Notes: generated from the sequence alone by a model not told the origin. DNA of 58,854 bases from an uncultured Bacilli bacterium (GCA_944358775.1 CALVRU010000005.1:1-58854); one strand, 5' to 3'. Numbered from the stretch's first letter, positions 1 to 9,385 are shown. A program made the numbers and translations.

Positions 1-16
1 AACATCATCCTCCTAG
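1..16 (-). promoter_or_regulatory. Ribosome binding site of a gene running off the left edge
   Basis: On the minus strand an AGGAGG sequence (complement of positions 9-14) is followed at once by two ATG triplets and then the window ends. It lies 31 bases past the stop of the GntR-type regulator in the same direction, so a downstream gene of the same operon starts here or just outside. YtrA-type regulators are usually followed by ABC-transporter genes; that identity is inference, since no coding sequence is visible. Confidence 0.5.
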
Positions 17-47
17 ATTAATTATACCAAATTTTGTATTTTTTAAC

Positions 48-428
48 TTATCTAGTCTTTATTATAAGAGTCTTTCTTTTTTGATTGATATAGTAGCAGG
101 CTTCTTCTTTCGTAAATCCTAATTTTTGCATTGCCTCATAATAGAAGTCGACTTGTTCCTGAGCCAATTTTTCTTTTCGGGCTTGCAACAAATTTCGATT
201 ATCCGTTACAAATTTACCGGACGTTCGACGCGTTTCCACCAATTGATTATTTTCTAACTCTTGCAAAGCGCGTTGCATCGTATTCGGATTCACTTGTGTT
301 TCCATTGCCAGATCGCGAACGGATGGCAATTTTTCACCACTCGGATAAACCCCTGTTATAATTCGATATTCTAATTGTTCGACTAACTGTCGATAGATTG
401 GTCTTTCATTATCAAAATTCCACGGCAT
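48..428 (-). CDS. GntR-family transcriptional regulator, YtrA-like
   Basis: A 126-residue DNA-binding repressor. The N-terminal two thirds is a GntR winged helix-turn-helix: IYRQLVEQLEYRI, GEKLPSVRDLA and VNPNTMQRALQELE are the family signatures. Only a short tail follows (about residues 80-126), as in the YtrA subfamily, which lacks a large effector domain and normally controls ABC transporters made from the same operon. The start is the ATG at 428 because AGAGGTGAT sits just upstream; an upstream in-frame extension would cover that site. A TTGACA/TACTAT promoter and a perfect palindrome lie directly upstream, so autoregulation is likely. A further gene seems to begin at the left edge. Confidence 0.9.
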   Translation of the reverse strand: MPWNFDNERPIYRQLVEQLEYRIITGVYPSGEKLPSVRDLAMETQVNPNTMQRALQELENNQLVETRRTSGKFVTDNRNLLQARKEKLAQEQVDFYYEAMQKLGFTKEEACYYINQKRKTLIIKTR

Positions 429-442
429 CTCATCACCTCTTT

Positions 443-464
443 TTGTATTAATCAATTAATACAA
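443..464. promoter_or_regulatory. Palindromic operator of the GntR-type regulator
   Basis: A perfect inverted repeat with 10-bp arms (TTGTATTAAT / ATTAATACAA) around a 2-bp centre. It starts at the edge of the -10 box and runs over the expected transcription start, so bound regulator would block initiation. The size and symmetry fit a GntR dimer site; assignment to this regulator is inferred from position. Confidence 0.75.
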
Positions 465-492
465 TAGTACACTTCTTTTTTGGGTTTGTCAA
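464..492 (-). promoter_or_regulatory. Sigma-A promoter of the GntR-type regulator
   Basis: On the minus strand TTGACA (complement of 487-492) and TACTAT (complement of 464-469) are separated by 17 bases. It drives the regulator and whatever follows it to the left. The -10 box touches the palindromic operator. Confidence 0.8.
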
Positions 493-510
493 TCATTTTT
501 ACAATTTCGA

Positions 511-539
511 TAGACATTTTGATTCGGATATGTTAGAAT
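511..539 (+). promoter_or_regulatory. Sigma-A promoter for tRNA-Thr
   Basis: TAGACA (511-516) and TAGAAT (534-539) with 17-base spacing lie 12 bases before the tRNA, giving a transcript start very near its 5' end. Confidence 0.65.
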
Positions 540-551
540 GAATTTGTTCTT

Positions 552-625
552 GCCGATTTAGTTTAGTGGTAAAACAAGTCATTGGTAATGACTAGAGGCC
601 AGTTCAATCCCGGCATTCGGCACCA
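552..625 (+). tRNA. tRNA-Thr (anticodon GGT), imperfect stems
   Basis: A cloverleaf folds: D-arm GTTT/AAAC, anticodon stem AGTCA/TGACT with loop TTGGTAA (anticodon GGT), T-loop TTCAATC, and encoded CCA. Two positions do not pair: the sixth acceptor pair is T-T, and one T-stem pair is A-C. The D-arm resembles that of Gly/Glu tRNAs. Its own promoter and terminator argue that it is transcribed. It decodes ACC/ACU, beside the tRNA-Thr(TGT) in the cluster near 40.4 kb. Confidence 0.8.
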
Positions 626-637
626 TGATAGTAGGAA

Positions 638-663
638 AAACTTGTATCATACAAGTTTTTTTT
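638..663 (+). terminator. Intrinsic terminator after tRNA-Thr
   Basis: AAACTTGTA and TACAAGTTT pair around TCA and are followed by a run of T, ending the single-tRNA transcript. Confidence 0.85.
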
Positions 664-692
664 CACCTTAAATTAAGGAAATGGAGATATCT

Positions 693-1463
693 ATGAAAAA
701 ATGTGATTATTATGCGAATCCAAACTACAAAATCACGCAAGAAGACTTATTGGAACGGCTAAAGTATTATAAAATGGTCTATCACTCGGATGATAGATTG
801 TATCTTTTATCCTTTATTCTTTTACAAGACTCTGTATTTCAACCAAAAGGATTTTTCGATAAATTTGAAAAAAACACTTTATTAAATGATATTATCAAAT
901 ACAACATTTGTCATCGGGCAATTCAAGTGATCGAACAGCTAGATGAACTTGAACACTCACAACTCCTTGCTCACTTTTACAATAATGACTTATCCATTCG
1001 ATATTGCTTTGATGAAGAAGATAGTTTCGAAGTCTTTCACGCTTCGTTTCCAGCTCCATTTTCTGTTTTGACGGAGCGACCTCATGTCGTCTTATACGAC
1101 ATTGATGCAACTTGGCAAAGACCGATGGCTTGTTCGCCGGAACTTTCCCAGAAATTAGTTAGTTATTATCAAGATCCCCTTCCCTCCATCTTTCAAAATG
1201 GAAAACCCCATCATGATTTCTTAACAGATCTTTCTCTACAAATTCATGCCTTTCATGAAAGGCAAAAGCAACAAATAATGGATCGTCTTGAAAAAGAAAG
1301 AATGTTCTATGAGCAATATGGTGACAAACAATGGGAAACAAGAAATACGATTGCTCTTGCTTTGCTCGATGACTGGGGTATTCCAACTTTCGAATTAGAT
1401 TCTTCCAAATATTTGATGAAAAAACTTTCTTGGATTGATCTTTATCAAAATAAAACGAGGTAG
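693..1463 (+). CDS. Conserved-looking hypothetical protein, 256 aa
   Basis: I do not recognise a family. The product is predicted soluble, with no signal peptide or membrane segment; it is rich in aromatic and acidic residues, with a helix-rich, charged stretch near residues 185-220 (HERQKQQIMDRLEKERMFYE). The start chosen is the ATG at 693, because GGAG at 683-686 is a suitable ribosome binding site for it; an ATG at 681 would include that site in the gene. It stands alone between the tRNA-Thr terminator and a shared terminator with the convergent sulfotransferase gene. No function is proposed. Confidence 0.7.
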   Translation: MKKCDYYANPNYKITQEDLLERLKYYKMVYHSDDRLYLLSFILLQDSVFQPKGFFDKFEKNTLLNDIIKYNICHRAIQVIEQLDELEHSQLLAHFYNNDLSIRYCFDEEDSFEVFHASFPAPFSVLTERPHVVLYDIDATWQRPMACSPELSQKLVSYYQDPLPSIFQNGKPHHDFLTDLSLQIHAFHERQKQQIMDRLEKERMFYEQYGDKQWETRNTIALALLDDWGIPTFELDSSKYLMKKLSWIDLYQNKTR

Positions 1464-1482
1464 AAATTTACCTCGTTTTTTT
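1452..1482. terminator. Bidirectional terminator between convergent genes
   Basis: AAAACGAGGTA pairs with TACCTCGTTTT-like sequence and is flanked by A and T runs on both sides, so it can end both the plus-strand hypothetical gene and the minus-strand sulfotransferase gene. Confidence 0.85.
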
Positions 1483-3436
1483 AAAATTGAATATATTCTT
1501 TCGTATTATATATCTTACCGTCGATTTCTAAATAAATAGAATACTTACCAGATAGTCCTTCTTGATTGATATATCGTGTAATAACAATTCCATTTTCATT
1601 TTCTTCTTCGGTAAAAATATCCAAACATAAAGCAGTATACGGACGTTTCGTAATTCGAATCTCGTAATAATTGGCCATCAAATTTTGATACAAAATAATC
1701 TTCACATCGTTTTCTCGTTTGAATTGCCCCGTAAATACGAGACGATCTTCTTCCTTGGTAAACTTTATTTGATGACTCTGGTAATTGTCATCCGGATCCA
1801 CGGCATTATGAATCGGCCCAAATGTCCGCTTTGTAATATCTGTTTTTCCTAGGTTTCCTAATCTTTTTGCGCGACCCATCGAATAAGTGCTATCGTTATA
1901 TAAACTCATCTTCTCTACGCGATAATTATTGGTTGGTAACACAAGTTCAAAAATAACTTCATCCTGAAGAAGTTCAACCGTATCGGATACTAATCGATCA
2001 GCGCCACCAAGACCAGCCGGTTGATTGGAGTTTTTGCCATCGACATATACAATTCCACCTGAGTGAACAATATAATGCCCAGCTTCTAAATAATCGACGT
2101 CGGAAATATATGGCGAATAAAATTCACTACCCCGTTCTTTTCCATATTGCCATATTTGTTCAATCGTTTTATTTTCAGTATCGATTTTATACATTACGCC
2201 ACGCGTATAACTGCTTTCGGCAGGAACATATTCTTCTTTTTTCTTCGATTTATTGTTACCGTTATCTAAAACGAAAACATATCCTTCTGGCGTAATCATT
2301 GCCGCATGTTGACTCCATTGCCATTCAAAATCATCACCGATTGGGGTAAAGAAATATTTTTGATATTCCTCACTCCAATTGGTCGGATCCCCAATAATCC
2401 AATTTAAACTGCCATCCTCATAATTTAAATTAATCACGGCATCTTGATGCCGACCCGATAACGTAATCGAATTCGTTTTCTCGTCGTACCAAACGGAATT
2501 ATTATGAAACCAATCATAACTAGACCAGTTTTCACTTTGTCCATCTTCCATGTTTAATACGTCTTTTAAATCAAAAGTTTTTACAATTTTACCAGTATTA
2601 CGATCTAGTTCGACTATATAGTCTTCGACTGTCCCATCTTCATTATTAAAATCGTTACTTGCCACTAAAAGATTACCATTTGGTAATTCATCATAATCAT
2701 GGTGATATCCACCTGGCAAACTATATTCGACGTATATTTTACCAAGTAAATCGATTTCATATAATCCCGTCATATAATAAGGATTATTCACTAGTCTTTC
2801 GGTACTAATTAACATATGCCCGTTTGCAAGACGAGTATTATCCCATAGTGCATAATTGGATAAATACCACCGGACATCTCCATTTACGTCATACGCACAA
2901 GTATATCCTTGACTCGATGGTGTAAAAAAGTATAAATCATTCCCCAATTTTTCTTTTTGGGCCACTACTTTCGTCGGTAAAATAAAATCTTCTGGGAGGG
3001 ATTCTGTTTGAATCGAAATTGTTTTACTATGCTCCTCTCCAGATTCTGTCCGATAAGAGATGGTGATTTTATTTTCTTCTCCCGGATATAATCCATAAAT
3101 TGGCAGATAATGTTTTGTCCCTCGATCAAAGGTATTCGTATACGTTGTATTTTCATCTTTACCAGGAATAATGACCGTCGGACTTATCTCTTCTTCTGTT
3201 TCAAATAAGACAAGCGCAGTCAAAGGGGAATTATGATACGGATCTAAAATCACATTCGGTTGATCAAAGGTATATCCTTCTACTTTAAAATCCTTTTCGT
3301 ATTCTTGTTGGATCGTCACTAAACTTTTGGTTTCTATCAATTCTTTTTTATTACTCGAGTTATAATTAAGTACTCCTAAAATAACGAGTCCTGTAATTAG
3401 GATAACGCCAATAATAATCATTACTTTTTTCTTCAT
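1481..3436 (-). CDS. Aryl-sulfate sulfotransferase (ASST family), membrane-anchored
   Basis: A 651-residue ASST. The family moves sulfate from one phenolic sulfate ester to another phenol without PAPS, outside the membrane. Residues about 5-25 form one hydrophobic segment (uncleaved anchor or signal peptide), followed by an ASST N-terminal beta domain and the six-bladed propeller. Conserved pieces are HHDYDELPNGN, WFHNNSVWYD, SGRHQDAVI and WSQHAAM; the histidines and arginine correspond to the catalytic set of E. coli AssT (His252, His356, Arg374, His436), with His of WSQHAA the likely sulfated residue. The ATG at 3436 is chosen for its AAGGAGAG site; a TTG two codons earlier is possible. It is monocistronic. 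The native substrate is unknown. Confidence 0.9.
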   Translation of the reverse strand: MKKKVMIIIGVILITGLVILGVLNYNSSNKKELIETKSLVTIQQEYEKDFKVEGYTFDQPNVILDPYHNSPLTALVLFETEEEISPTVIIPGKDENTTYTNTFDRGTKHYLPIYGLYPGEENKITISYRTESGEEHSKTISIQTESLPEDFILPTKVVAQKEKLGNDLYFFTPSSQGYTCAYDVNGDVRWYLSNYALWDNTRLANGHMLISTERLVNNPYYMTGLYEIDLLGKIYVEYSLPGGYHHDYDELPNGNLLVASNDFNNEDGTVEDYIVELDRNTGKIVKTFDLKDVLNMEDGQSENWSSYDWFHNNSVWYDEKTNSITLSGRHQDAVINLNYEDGSLNWIIGDPTNWSEEYQKYFFTPIGDDFEWQWSQHAAMITPEGYVFVLDNGNNKSKKKEEYVPAESSYTRGVMYKIDTENKTIEQIWQYGKERGSEFYSPYISDVDYLEAGHYIVHSGGIVYVDGKNSNQPAGLGGADRLVSDTVELLQDEVIFELVLPTNNYRVEKMSLYNDSTYSMGRAKRLGNLGKTDITKRTFGPIHNAVDPDDNYQSHQIKFTKEEDRLVFTGQFKRENDVKIILYQNLMANYYEIRITKRPYTALCLDIFTEEENENGIVITRYINQEGLSGKYSIYLEIDGKIYNTKEYIQF

Positions 3437-3505
3437 CTGCAAACTCTCCTTCTCGTTTCTATTATGATTGAATGATCAAAAAAAGCATAGCGAGAACAAG
3501 TTGTA

Positions 3506-3530
3506 GAAACTCAACTTATGGTTGAGTTTC
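3506..3530. repeat. Perfect 10-bp stem-loop in the asst-valS gap
   Basis: GAAACTCAAC and GTTGAGTTTC pair around TTATG, followed on the plus strand by ACATTTTT. It lies upstream of the sulfotransferase gene and may be a terminator of a lost plus-strand gene or a terminal hairpin of a decayed element. Confidence 0.4.
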
Positions 3531-3599
3531 ACATTTTTCAAAAAATAAAACAGTGCTATACGTTATCGATGAAATTAAAAAATATGGAATTTAGCCATG

Positions 3600-3790
3600 C
3601 TTTTTATAATATTAAGTTTATAGTTATTACGTACCGGAAAACAATATTGCCCGCGACGCATAGACTCTATTTCTGCTATCGCTACCACCACAAATGAATC
3701 AAGAATCACTTGATGCTACAAGCCATGGGATATCATCATACCACCTTCCTAAGTGGTTTTAGTAATCCTAAATTCGAGGGCTATTCTAAC
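3600..3790 (-). mobile_element. Possible 3' end remnant of an IS200/IS605-type (tnpB) element
   Basis: This gene-free stretch holds several nested stem-loops read on the minus strand: CCACTT..AGGTGG, then ATCCCATGG, then ATCAAG-TGATT-CTTGAT between two GTAGC copies. A short reading frame ends just before them (complement of about 3738-3776, SNLGLLKPLRKVV then stop). A coding tail followed by a structured noncoding right end is the layout of TnpB genes and their guide-RNA scaffold. No transposase or zinc-ribbon residues remain, so this rests on layout alone and could be an unrelated structured leader. Confidence 0.25.
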
Positions 3791-3799
3791 ATTTTAGCA

Positions 3800-3833
3800 T
3801 AAAAAAATAACTTCCCTTACAGGAAGTTATTTC
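3800..3833 (-). terminator. Terminator of the HD-hydrolase/valS operon
   Basis: Read on the minus strand, AATAACTTCC and GGAAGTTATT pair around a 6-base loop and run into seven T, 19 bases past the valS stop codon. Confidence 0.85.
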
Positions 3834-3851
3834 CGTTTCTCGACAAATCGA

Positions 3852-6395
3852 TTAATTTATCTGACCTTTTAATTTTTCTAATTTTTCTTTTTCTTCTTGT
3901 AACTTGACGCGATCCATTTCTACTACATGACTTGGTGCTTTTTTCACGTAATTTTCATTTTGAAGTAATTTTTCACGACGCATAATACTAGCTTCTAATT
4001 GGGCAATTTCTTTTGCAATCGCTTCTTTGATTACGGTTTCACCTTCATAATAATAAGTGATATCTACATATGTTGATTGATAATGAACGGATAATAGATC
4101 TGGAACGGCATCTTCGACTTTATTTTCTTCTTTTATTTTCAATTGTGATTCATAAACCGATAGGACATCCGAAAGGGCATGAATTAGTACTTTTGCATCT
4201 TTTCCAATATGATTATCCAATTTTAAAGAACGAATCGAAATAATATCTTTAATAACTGCATCCATTTGATTCATTTCGTTTTTAAAGATGAACTCTTCTC
4301 GTACTTTTGGATAAGTACTAATCATAATCGATTCGGCATCTTTCCATGGAAGCGCTTGATATATTTCTTCTGTCACATATGGCATAAACGGATGAAGCAT
4401 TTTTAAAATATTTACTAATACATGATACAAGACACTTTTCGTCGTTTCATTCATATTACTTTTGGAAAGTTCGATGTACCAATCACAAAAATCATCCCAA
4501 ATAAAACGATATAATAGATTTCCGACATTATGGAATTCATAATGATCCATATTTTTACGTACTTCGCGAATGACAGAATGGAGTTTCGTTAAAATCCAAC
4601 GATCGGCAAGAGTCAAATCATCGAATGTTTCTTGGACTTGCGAAAATCCTTCTAGATTCATAAGTACAAATCGTGAAGCATTCCAAAGTTTGTTGACGAA
4701 GTTCCATGTTGATTTTACTTTTTCTTCATCATAACGTAAATCCATACCTGGCGCTGTATTCGTCGTTAAGAAGAAACGAAGGGAATCGGCACCATACGTA
4801 TCGATGACATCCATTGGATCGACACCATTACCAAGCGATTTACTCATCTTTCGACCTTGACTATCCCGAACTAAGCCATGAATCAAGCAATCTTTAAATG
4901 GTCGTTTGCCCATAAATTCGACGCTTTGAATTGCCATTCGACAAACCCAGAAGAAGATAATATCATAACCGGTTACTAGCACATCGTTTGGAAAATAACG
5001 ATCTAATAATTTTTGATCCTCTGGCCAGCCAAGGGTACTAAATGGCCATAGCGCACTTGAAAACCACGTATCTAAAACATCTTCATCTTGTACCCAGCCA
5101 TCTCCTTTTGGGGCTTCCATTCCAACATACACTTCATCATTTCGATACCATGCGGGAATACGGTGACCCCACCAGAGCTGTCTTGAAATACACCAATCAT
5201 GGGCAATTTCCATCCAATGAAGAAGAATTTTTTCAAAACGTTTAGGAACAAAATGAATTTTTGTTTCTTTACTTTTCTGATTTTCCAATACTTGTTTTGC
5301 TAGTTCATCCATTTTCACAAACCATTGTTTCGATAGATAAGGTTCTACCATTACATTCGTTCGTTCCGAATGACCGACAGAATGGACCATCGGAACAATT
5401 TTAATTAAGATTCCTTCTTTTTGTAAATCTTCGACTAACTGTTTGCGACATTCAAATCGATCCATTCCACAATATTTTCCAGCATTTTCATTCATTGTTC
5501 CGTTAGGATTCATGACAATAACACGCTCTAGGTTATGACGAAGTCCTACTTCAAAATCGTTTGGATCATGCGCGGGCGTGATTTTAACGACACCGGTTCC
5601 AAATTCTGGATCGGCATGAGGATCACCGACAATTGGGATCAATTTATGAACCACTGGCAAAACAACTTTTTTTCCAATGTATTTGGCGTACCGTGGATCG
5701 TCTGGATTGACTGCTACTGCCGTATCGCCGAACAATGTTTCAGGACGAGTAGTGGCCACTTCCAAATATTCATCGCTATCTTCGATAAAATATTTCAAAT
5801 GATAAAAAGCTCCTTCTACATCCTTATAAATAACTTCTTCATTCGATAAGGCAGTCATCGCTACTGGATCCCAGTTGATGATTCTCTCTCCTCGATAAAT
5901 CCAGCCTTTTTCGTACAATTTTACAAATACTGTCCGGACTGCTTTTGATAAACCATCATCTAATGTAAAACGCTCTTTCGAGTAATCGAGACTAAGACCA
6001 AGTTTCGCCCATTGCTTGTGAATATTTTCCGCATATTCTTTTTTCCAAGCCCACGCGTGTTCTAGCCACTCTTCCCGATCCATTTTACGTGGTTCGATTC
6101 CCATTTCTTTTAATTTTTTATCTACTTTTGCCTGAGTTGCAATACCAGCATGATCCATTCCTGGAAGCCATAGAGCGTCGTATCCATCCATTCTTTTATA
6201 ACGAATGATAATATCTTGTAAAGTCGTATCCCACGCATGTCCGATATGTAATTTTCCGGTTACATTCGGAGGTGGAATTACAACACAGAACGGTTTCTTG
6301 GATAAATCTTGACCAGCTTTAAAAAAATCTCTTTCTAACCAGTAGGAATAACGGTCCTTCTCTACTTCTAAATGGTTGTATTTTTTATCTAACAT
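3852..6395 (-). CDS. valS: Valyl-tRNA synthetase
   Basis: A class I aminoacyl-tRNA synthetase that charges tRNA-Val. At 847 residues it has full bacterial length. The ATP-binding motifs are present: HIGHAW with PPPNVTGKL before it near residue 50, and KMSKSLGNG near residue 525. The editing domain ([10 protein letters not shown]) lies between them, the anticodon-binding domain follows, and the C-terminal 60 or so residues are the coiled-coil arm typical of ValRS ([22 protein letters not shown]). Its start overlaps the stop of the upstream HD-hydrolase gene by 11 bases, so translation is probably coupled. A T-box leader with a valine specifier precedes the operon, so expression should rise when uncharged tRNA-Val accumulates. 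Confidence 0.98.
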   Translation of the reverse strand: MLDKKYNHLEVEKDRYSYWLERDFFKAGQDLSKKPFCVVIPPPNVTGKLHIGHAWDTTLQDIIIRYKRMDGYDALWLPGMDHAGIATQAKVDKKLKEMGIEPRKMDREEWLEHAWAWKKEYAENIHKQWAKLGLSLDYSKERFTLDDGLSKAVRTVFVKLYEKGWIYRGERIINWDPVAMTALSNEEVIYKDVEGAFYHLKYFIEDSDEYLEVATTRPETLFGDTAVAVNPDDPRYAKYIGKKVVLPVVHKLIPIVGDPHADPEFGTGVVKITPAHDPNDFEVGLRHNLERVIVMNPNGTMNENAGKYCGMDRFECRKQLVEDLQKEGILIKIVPMVHSVGHSERTNVMVEPYLSKQWFVKMDELAKQVLENQKSKETKIHFVPKRFEKILLHWMEIAHDWCISRQLWWGHRIPAWYRNDEVYVGMEAPKGDGWVQDEDVLDTWFSSALWPFSTLGWPEDQKLLDRYFPNDVLVTGYDIIFFWVCRMAIQSVEFMGKRPFKDCLIHGLVRDSQGRKMSKSLGNGVDPMDVIDTYGADSLRFFLTTNTAPGMDLRYDEEKVKSTWNFVNKLWNASRFVLMNLEGFSQVQETFDDLTLADRWILTKLHSVIREVRKNMDHYEFHNVGNLLYRFIWDDFCDWYIELSKSNMNETTKSVLYHVLVNILKMLHPFMPYVTEEIYQALPWKDAESIMISTYPKVREEFIFKNEMNQMDAVIKDIISIRSLKLDNHIGKDAKVLIHALSDVLSVYESQLKIKEENKVEDAVPDLLSVHYQSTYVDITYYYEGETVIKEAIAKEIAQLEASIMRREKLLQNENYVKKAPSHVVEMDRVKLQEEKEKLEKLKGQIN

Positions 6396-7140
6396 CTAAA
6401 ACACCTCTTTCTATTTTATCAAGACAAATCTTTTTATATTCTTTGAAACTTTCTTCTGCCTCTTTTGGCACCTCAATACACGAAAGATATAAATTAAAGG
6501 AATCTTCTTCAAATAGTAAATCAAAACTTTCTTCGTAATATAAGTCAAATAAATATCCAAAATAATAGATCACCGTATCGGCTTTGGTTTGCACATCTTC
6601 GAAACGAATCGGTTTTTCTTCCAAGAAATCCTTTCTTACTTTTGGTGAGACATTTCCATCAAACGTTTGCGCAAACGAAAAGGCCATTTGTTCATAGATA
6701 CCAATTTTATTCGCATCCCGAATTAAGTAAACCAACTCTAGACTATCTTTTTCGATATGATCCGGAAGCTCCAATTTGTTATGATACAGTATCGCTTGAC
6801 GAATCATCTCATCATACTTCGTATCTGTTATAAAATCACGGATATGTCCTTGTTCAAACAAGTAATCGACACCATAAGAAGCGTGATCGAATTTTTCATC
6901 TAAAAAAGAGGAAGTCTTCTTGATTTGTTCAAAGCGACCAATATCATGTAATAATCCGATGAGTTCAGCTAATAAAACTTGTTCGGTCGTATAATACAAT
7001 TCAAGTGCTAATTTACGCGCTAATTCGGCCACTCGATAACTATGACGATATTTCATTTTGATCAATGTATCTTTTAAATCGTATTGATTCACATAAGAAT
7101 CAAAAGCTAGATATGCTTGTTTTAAATCTTTTTGTTCCAT
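6385..7140 (-). CDS. HD-domain metal-dependent phosphohydrolase
   Basis: A 251-residue cytoplasmic HD-superfamily protein. The metal-binding signature is clear: [13 protein letters not shown], then [13 protein letters not shown] (the HD pair) near residue 68 and FDHASYG about 20 residues on. Such proteins cleave phosphoester bonds in nucleotides; the substrate cannot be told from sequence. It is the first gene after the T-box leader and overlaps valS, so it is co-induced by valine-tRNA starvation. The start follows GAAGGAGGAAT with correct spacing. The pairing with valS is unusual among well-known genomes, and the role in the operon is unclear. Confidence 0.85.
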   Translation of the reverse strand: MEQKDLKQAYLAFDSYVNQYDLKDTLIKMKYRHSYRVAELARKLALELYYTTEQVLLAELIGLLHDIGRFEQIKKTSSFLDEKFDHASYGVDYLFEQGHIRDFITDTKYDEMIRQAILYHNKLELPDHIEKDSLELVYLIRDANKIGIYEQMAFSFAQTFDGNVSPKVRKDFLEEKPIRFEDVQTKADTVIYYFGYLFDLYYEESFDLLFEEDSFNLYLSCIEVPKEAEESFKEYKKICLDKIERGVLDVR

Positions 7141-7159
7141 AAAAAAATTCCTCCTTCAT

Positions 7160-7384
7160 ATCATAAGGACGAATTTTTTCCGCGGTACCACCTTAATTCA
7201 CAAATAAACTCTGTGCTCTTCATTCTTGTAACGTCAAGGTAAACGTGACTTTCTACTGAATTCAAAAGTCCAGCTCAACTGCGACCTTCCTTTTTCTTTT
7301 GTGCTCGTTTCCACCAACCACGAGTTCTCTATGACAAAGTAAAAAGTACTCCTCAGTCTCATCGCTTTTCTTTTTTAAATTATA
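7160..7384 (-). promoter_or_regulatory. T-box riboswitch, valine specifier, with promoter
   Basis: On the minus strand a TATAAT box (complement of 7379-7384) is followed by a full T-box leader. Stem I has the GAGGAGTA S-turn, an apical arm containing AGAGAACTCGTGG, and on its 3' side an internal loop with GAAGGTCG, where GTC (complement of 7283-7285) is the predicted specifier, a valine codon. The leader ends with the T-box GGTGGTACCGCGG (complement of about 7179-7191) 40 bases before the HD-hydrolase start. Uncharged tRNA-Val pairing at specifier and T-box would favour antitermination. The specifier is inferred by hand folding, but agrees with valS in the operon. Confidence 0.9.
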
Positions 7385-7452
7385 ACGCACTTAATCGGAA
7401 AAGTAAACCCTATTTTTATCTATCAATCTACGATTCAACGAGCAATTTTTAT

Positions 7453-9267
7453 CTAGAACAATACAAGTGTTGCACGTGACGCACTGTAGGTATCCGCGTT
7501 ACCACGTCCGGTGGCAAAGTGGAAGACGCCAGCATTCGCAGTACTACCCCAGTAACCACCGCGGACAACCCAAGGACCATTTTGATTAACAAAAGACTGA
7601 TAATCTTGATACCATCCTGCCATCTCACTTAAAGCATGTCCATAACAAACTCCACCACTACATGCTGTAGTAGCATCCTCTGTTGTATACAAATTATAAT
7701 ATTGTGCAGCCGGAAATGGTATTCCAGAGGAGTAAGTACCTTCACTTAGCGCACCATTAAATCCCGAATTAAAAGTAGTACTACCACCACTTCGTGGATT
7801 TCCATTTGGATCCATTAAAACTCCCATAACGTATTCCCAAGAACCGCCACTCGTATCATAGATTCCATAGATTGTTCCAGTAGTGGATGCTCCATATCCA
7901 GTATTAGGCGTGTCATATGTAACTTGGGTATTCACAGTATCTGTACTCGGTGTTCCATTACTCATTCCTGTTATATATTCACTCGATTTATTTTGATAAA
8001 TTTCTTTATTCGCACCAGTATAATTCGGATTTCCATATTTTCCATATTTACTTTGGGATAAATAGGCAACGGAACTCCATTCACTATTTTTGCTCATGTG
8101 AACATTTCCTGAAGTACTACGAAATCCATATGGATTACTACTATTCATTTGCATACTTCGCGCAGTATAAAAGAAACTACTTACATTTTGATTTCTTAAG
8201 GAACTCACATTTGGTTTAATTACTATATTTGAAATATCACAACTTTCATTCGTACAAGCACTTGCTAAAGTTCCACCAGTTTCAAATTTGCCAACCCAGA
8301 TTCCACTTAACTCTGTTCCTCCAAAGTTGAAAGCAGGATGTACTTTATATTCCCCACTACTTGGACTTGTCGTCTCTTTTGTTATAAAATTGATCTCGAT
8401 CTCTCCTGGTTGTTCTTTGGTTCCACCCGCATATTGATCTCCTAAATTGGTATACATGTATTCATATCTTGGAATCCACACCCACATCGTGTTAATATCA
8501 TCCATCGGGATTACGGTGCCTGCTTCCGCACTCATGTACGTAGCCCGATTCTCCTCCGTTACCGTCACTGCATTCGCCCATTCTTGATTGTTATAATCGT
8601 ACCACTTACTAGAAGTATCCGCTTTGACCCAGTTCGTTCCATTATGGGTTACGGGAATCATCCCGTCGACTAATTCTGGTGGATTCGCTCCACTTTCATC
8701 TCGATACACAAACTCTCCCTGGATTCCTTCTACTACTACTTTTCCATGAAAGTGCGTTCCTAGGATCTCGTTTCCACTTGCTTCATCGATCCACACCTTC
8801 ACAACATGCGTTACACTATCCCCTGGTTGTAAATTGCCCGTCGTAATCATATAATTACTTTCTTCGATACTACTTAGTAAAAATGGCGTTCCTCCATCGA
8901 CACTGATTTTAATATTTGCTTTCGGCATTAAATGATCACTACAACCATCCGCTTGGATCATCGCTTCATCGTCCTGGATCATTACTTTATAATCACTCGG
9001 TAGTGTTCCAATATTACGAACCGTAAAGGTATACCCGTCTCCGGTCATTCCTTCCACATCCGATACAGGATATAAATTACTCAAACTAAGTGACTGCGTA
9101 TCTTCATACGACAACTGAAGAGTTCCCGCTGTCACCGTGTTATAATCTCCCTGATCACTGACATCCGAGAAAATAGCATAACTACTTCCTACCAATACAG
9201 CGACTAGTCCGAATACACAAAATGCCATAACCAAAAACTGTACTTTCCATTTTCCACTTTTCTTCAT
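7453..9267 (-). CDS. SipW-type secreted protein with FGE/C-type-lectin-like C-terminal domain
   Basis: A 604-residue exported protein. Residues 1-35 form a TasA/camelysin-like signal (VGSSYAIFSD) of the type cleaved by SipW; residues about 40-165 are the matching beta domain (YNTVTAGTLQLSYED, DYKVMIQDDE). The C-terminal 300 or so residues begin with MWVWIPRYEYMY and end in WVVRGGYWGSTANAGVF and SRATLVLF, the arrangement of formylglycine-generating-enzyme/C-type-lectin folds, including the final strands that vary in diversity-generating-retroelement targets. No sipW, sortase or reverse transcriptase is in the window. Monocistronic, start after AGGGTGAGATCC. Likely a surface or matrix protein; ligand unknown. 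Confidence 0.75.
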   Translation of the reverse strand: MKKSGKWKVQFLVMAFCVFGLVAVLVGSSYAIFSDVSDQGDYNTVTAGTLQLSYEDTQSLSLSNLYPVSDVEGMTGDGYTFTVRNIGTLPSDYKVMIQDDEAMIQADGCSDHLMPKANIKISVDGGTPFLLSSIEESNYMITTGNLQPGDSVTHVVKVWIDEASGNEILGTHFHGKVVVEGIQGEFVYRDESGANPPELVDGMIPVTHNGTNWVKADTSSKWYDYNNQEWANAVTVTEENRATYMSAEAGTVIPMDDINTMWVWIPRYEYMYTNLGDQYAGGTKEQPGEIEINFITKETTSPSSGEYKVHPAFNFGGTELSGIWVGKFETGGTLASACTNESCDISNIVIKPNVSSLRNQNVSSFFYTARSMQMNSSNPYGFRSTSGNVHMSKNSEWSSVAYLSQSKYGKYGNPNYTGANKEIYQNKSSEYITGMSNGTPSTDTVNTQVTYDTPNTGYGASTTGTIYGIYDTSGGSWEYVMGVLMDPNGNPRSGGSTTFNSGFNGALSEGTYSSGIPFPAAQYYNLYTTEDATTACSGGVCYGHALSEMAGWYQDYQSFVNQNGPWVVRGGYWGSTANAGVFHFATGRGNADTYSASRATLVLF

Positions 9268-9385
9268 TGGATCTCACCCTCTATTCTAATAATATTAGAT
9301 CAAAAAGGATAAAATTTGCAATCGAAGAAATTTTATGACACATTTTGTTATTCCCATATTTTTCCAAAAACTACTTTTTAAACTA

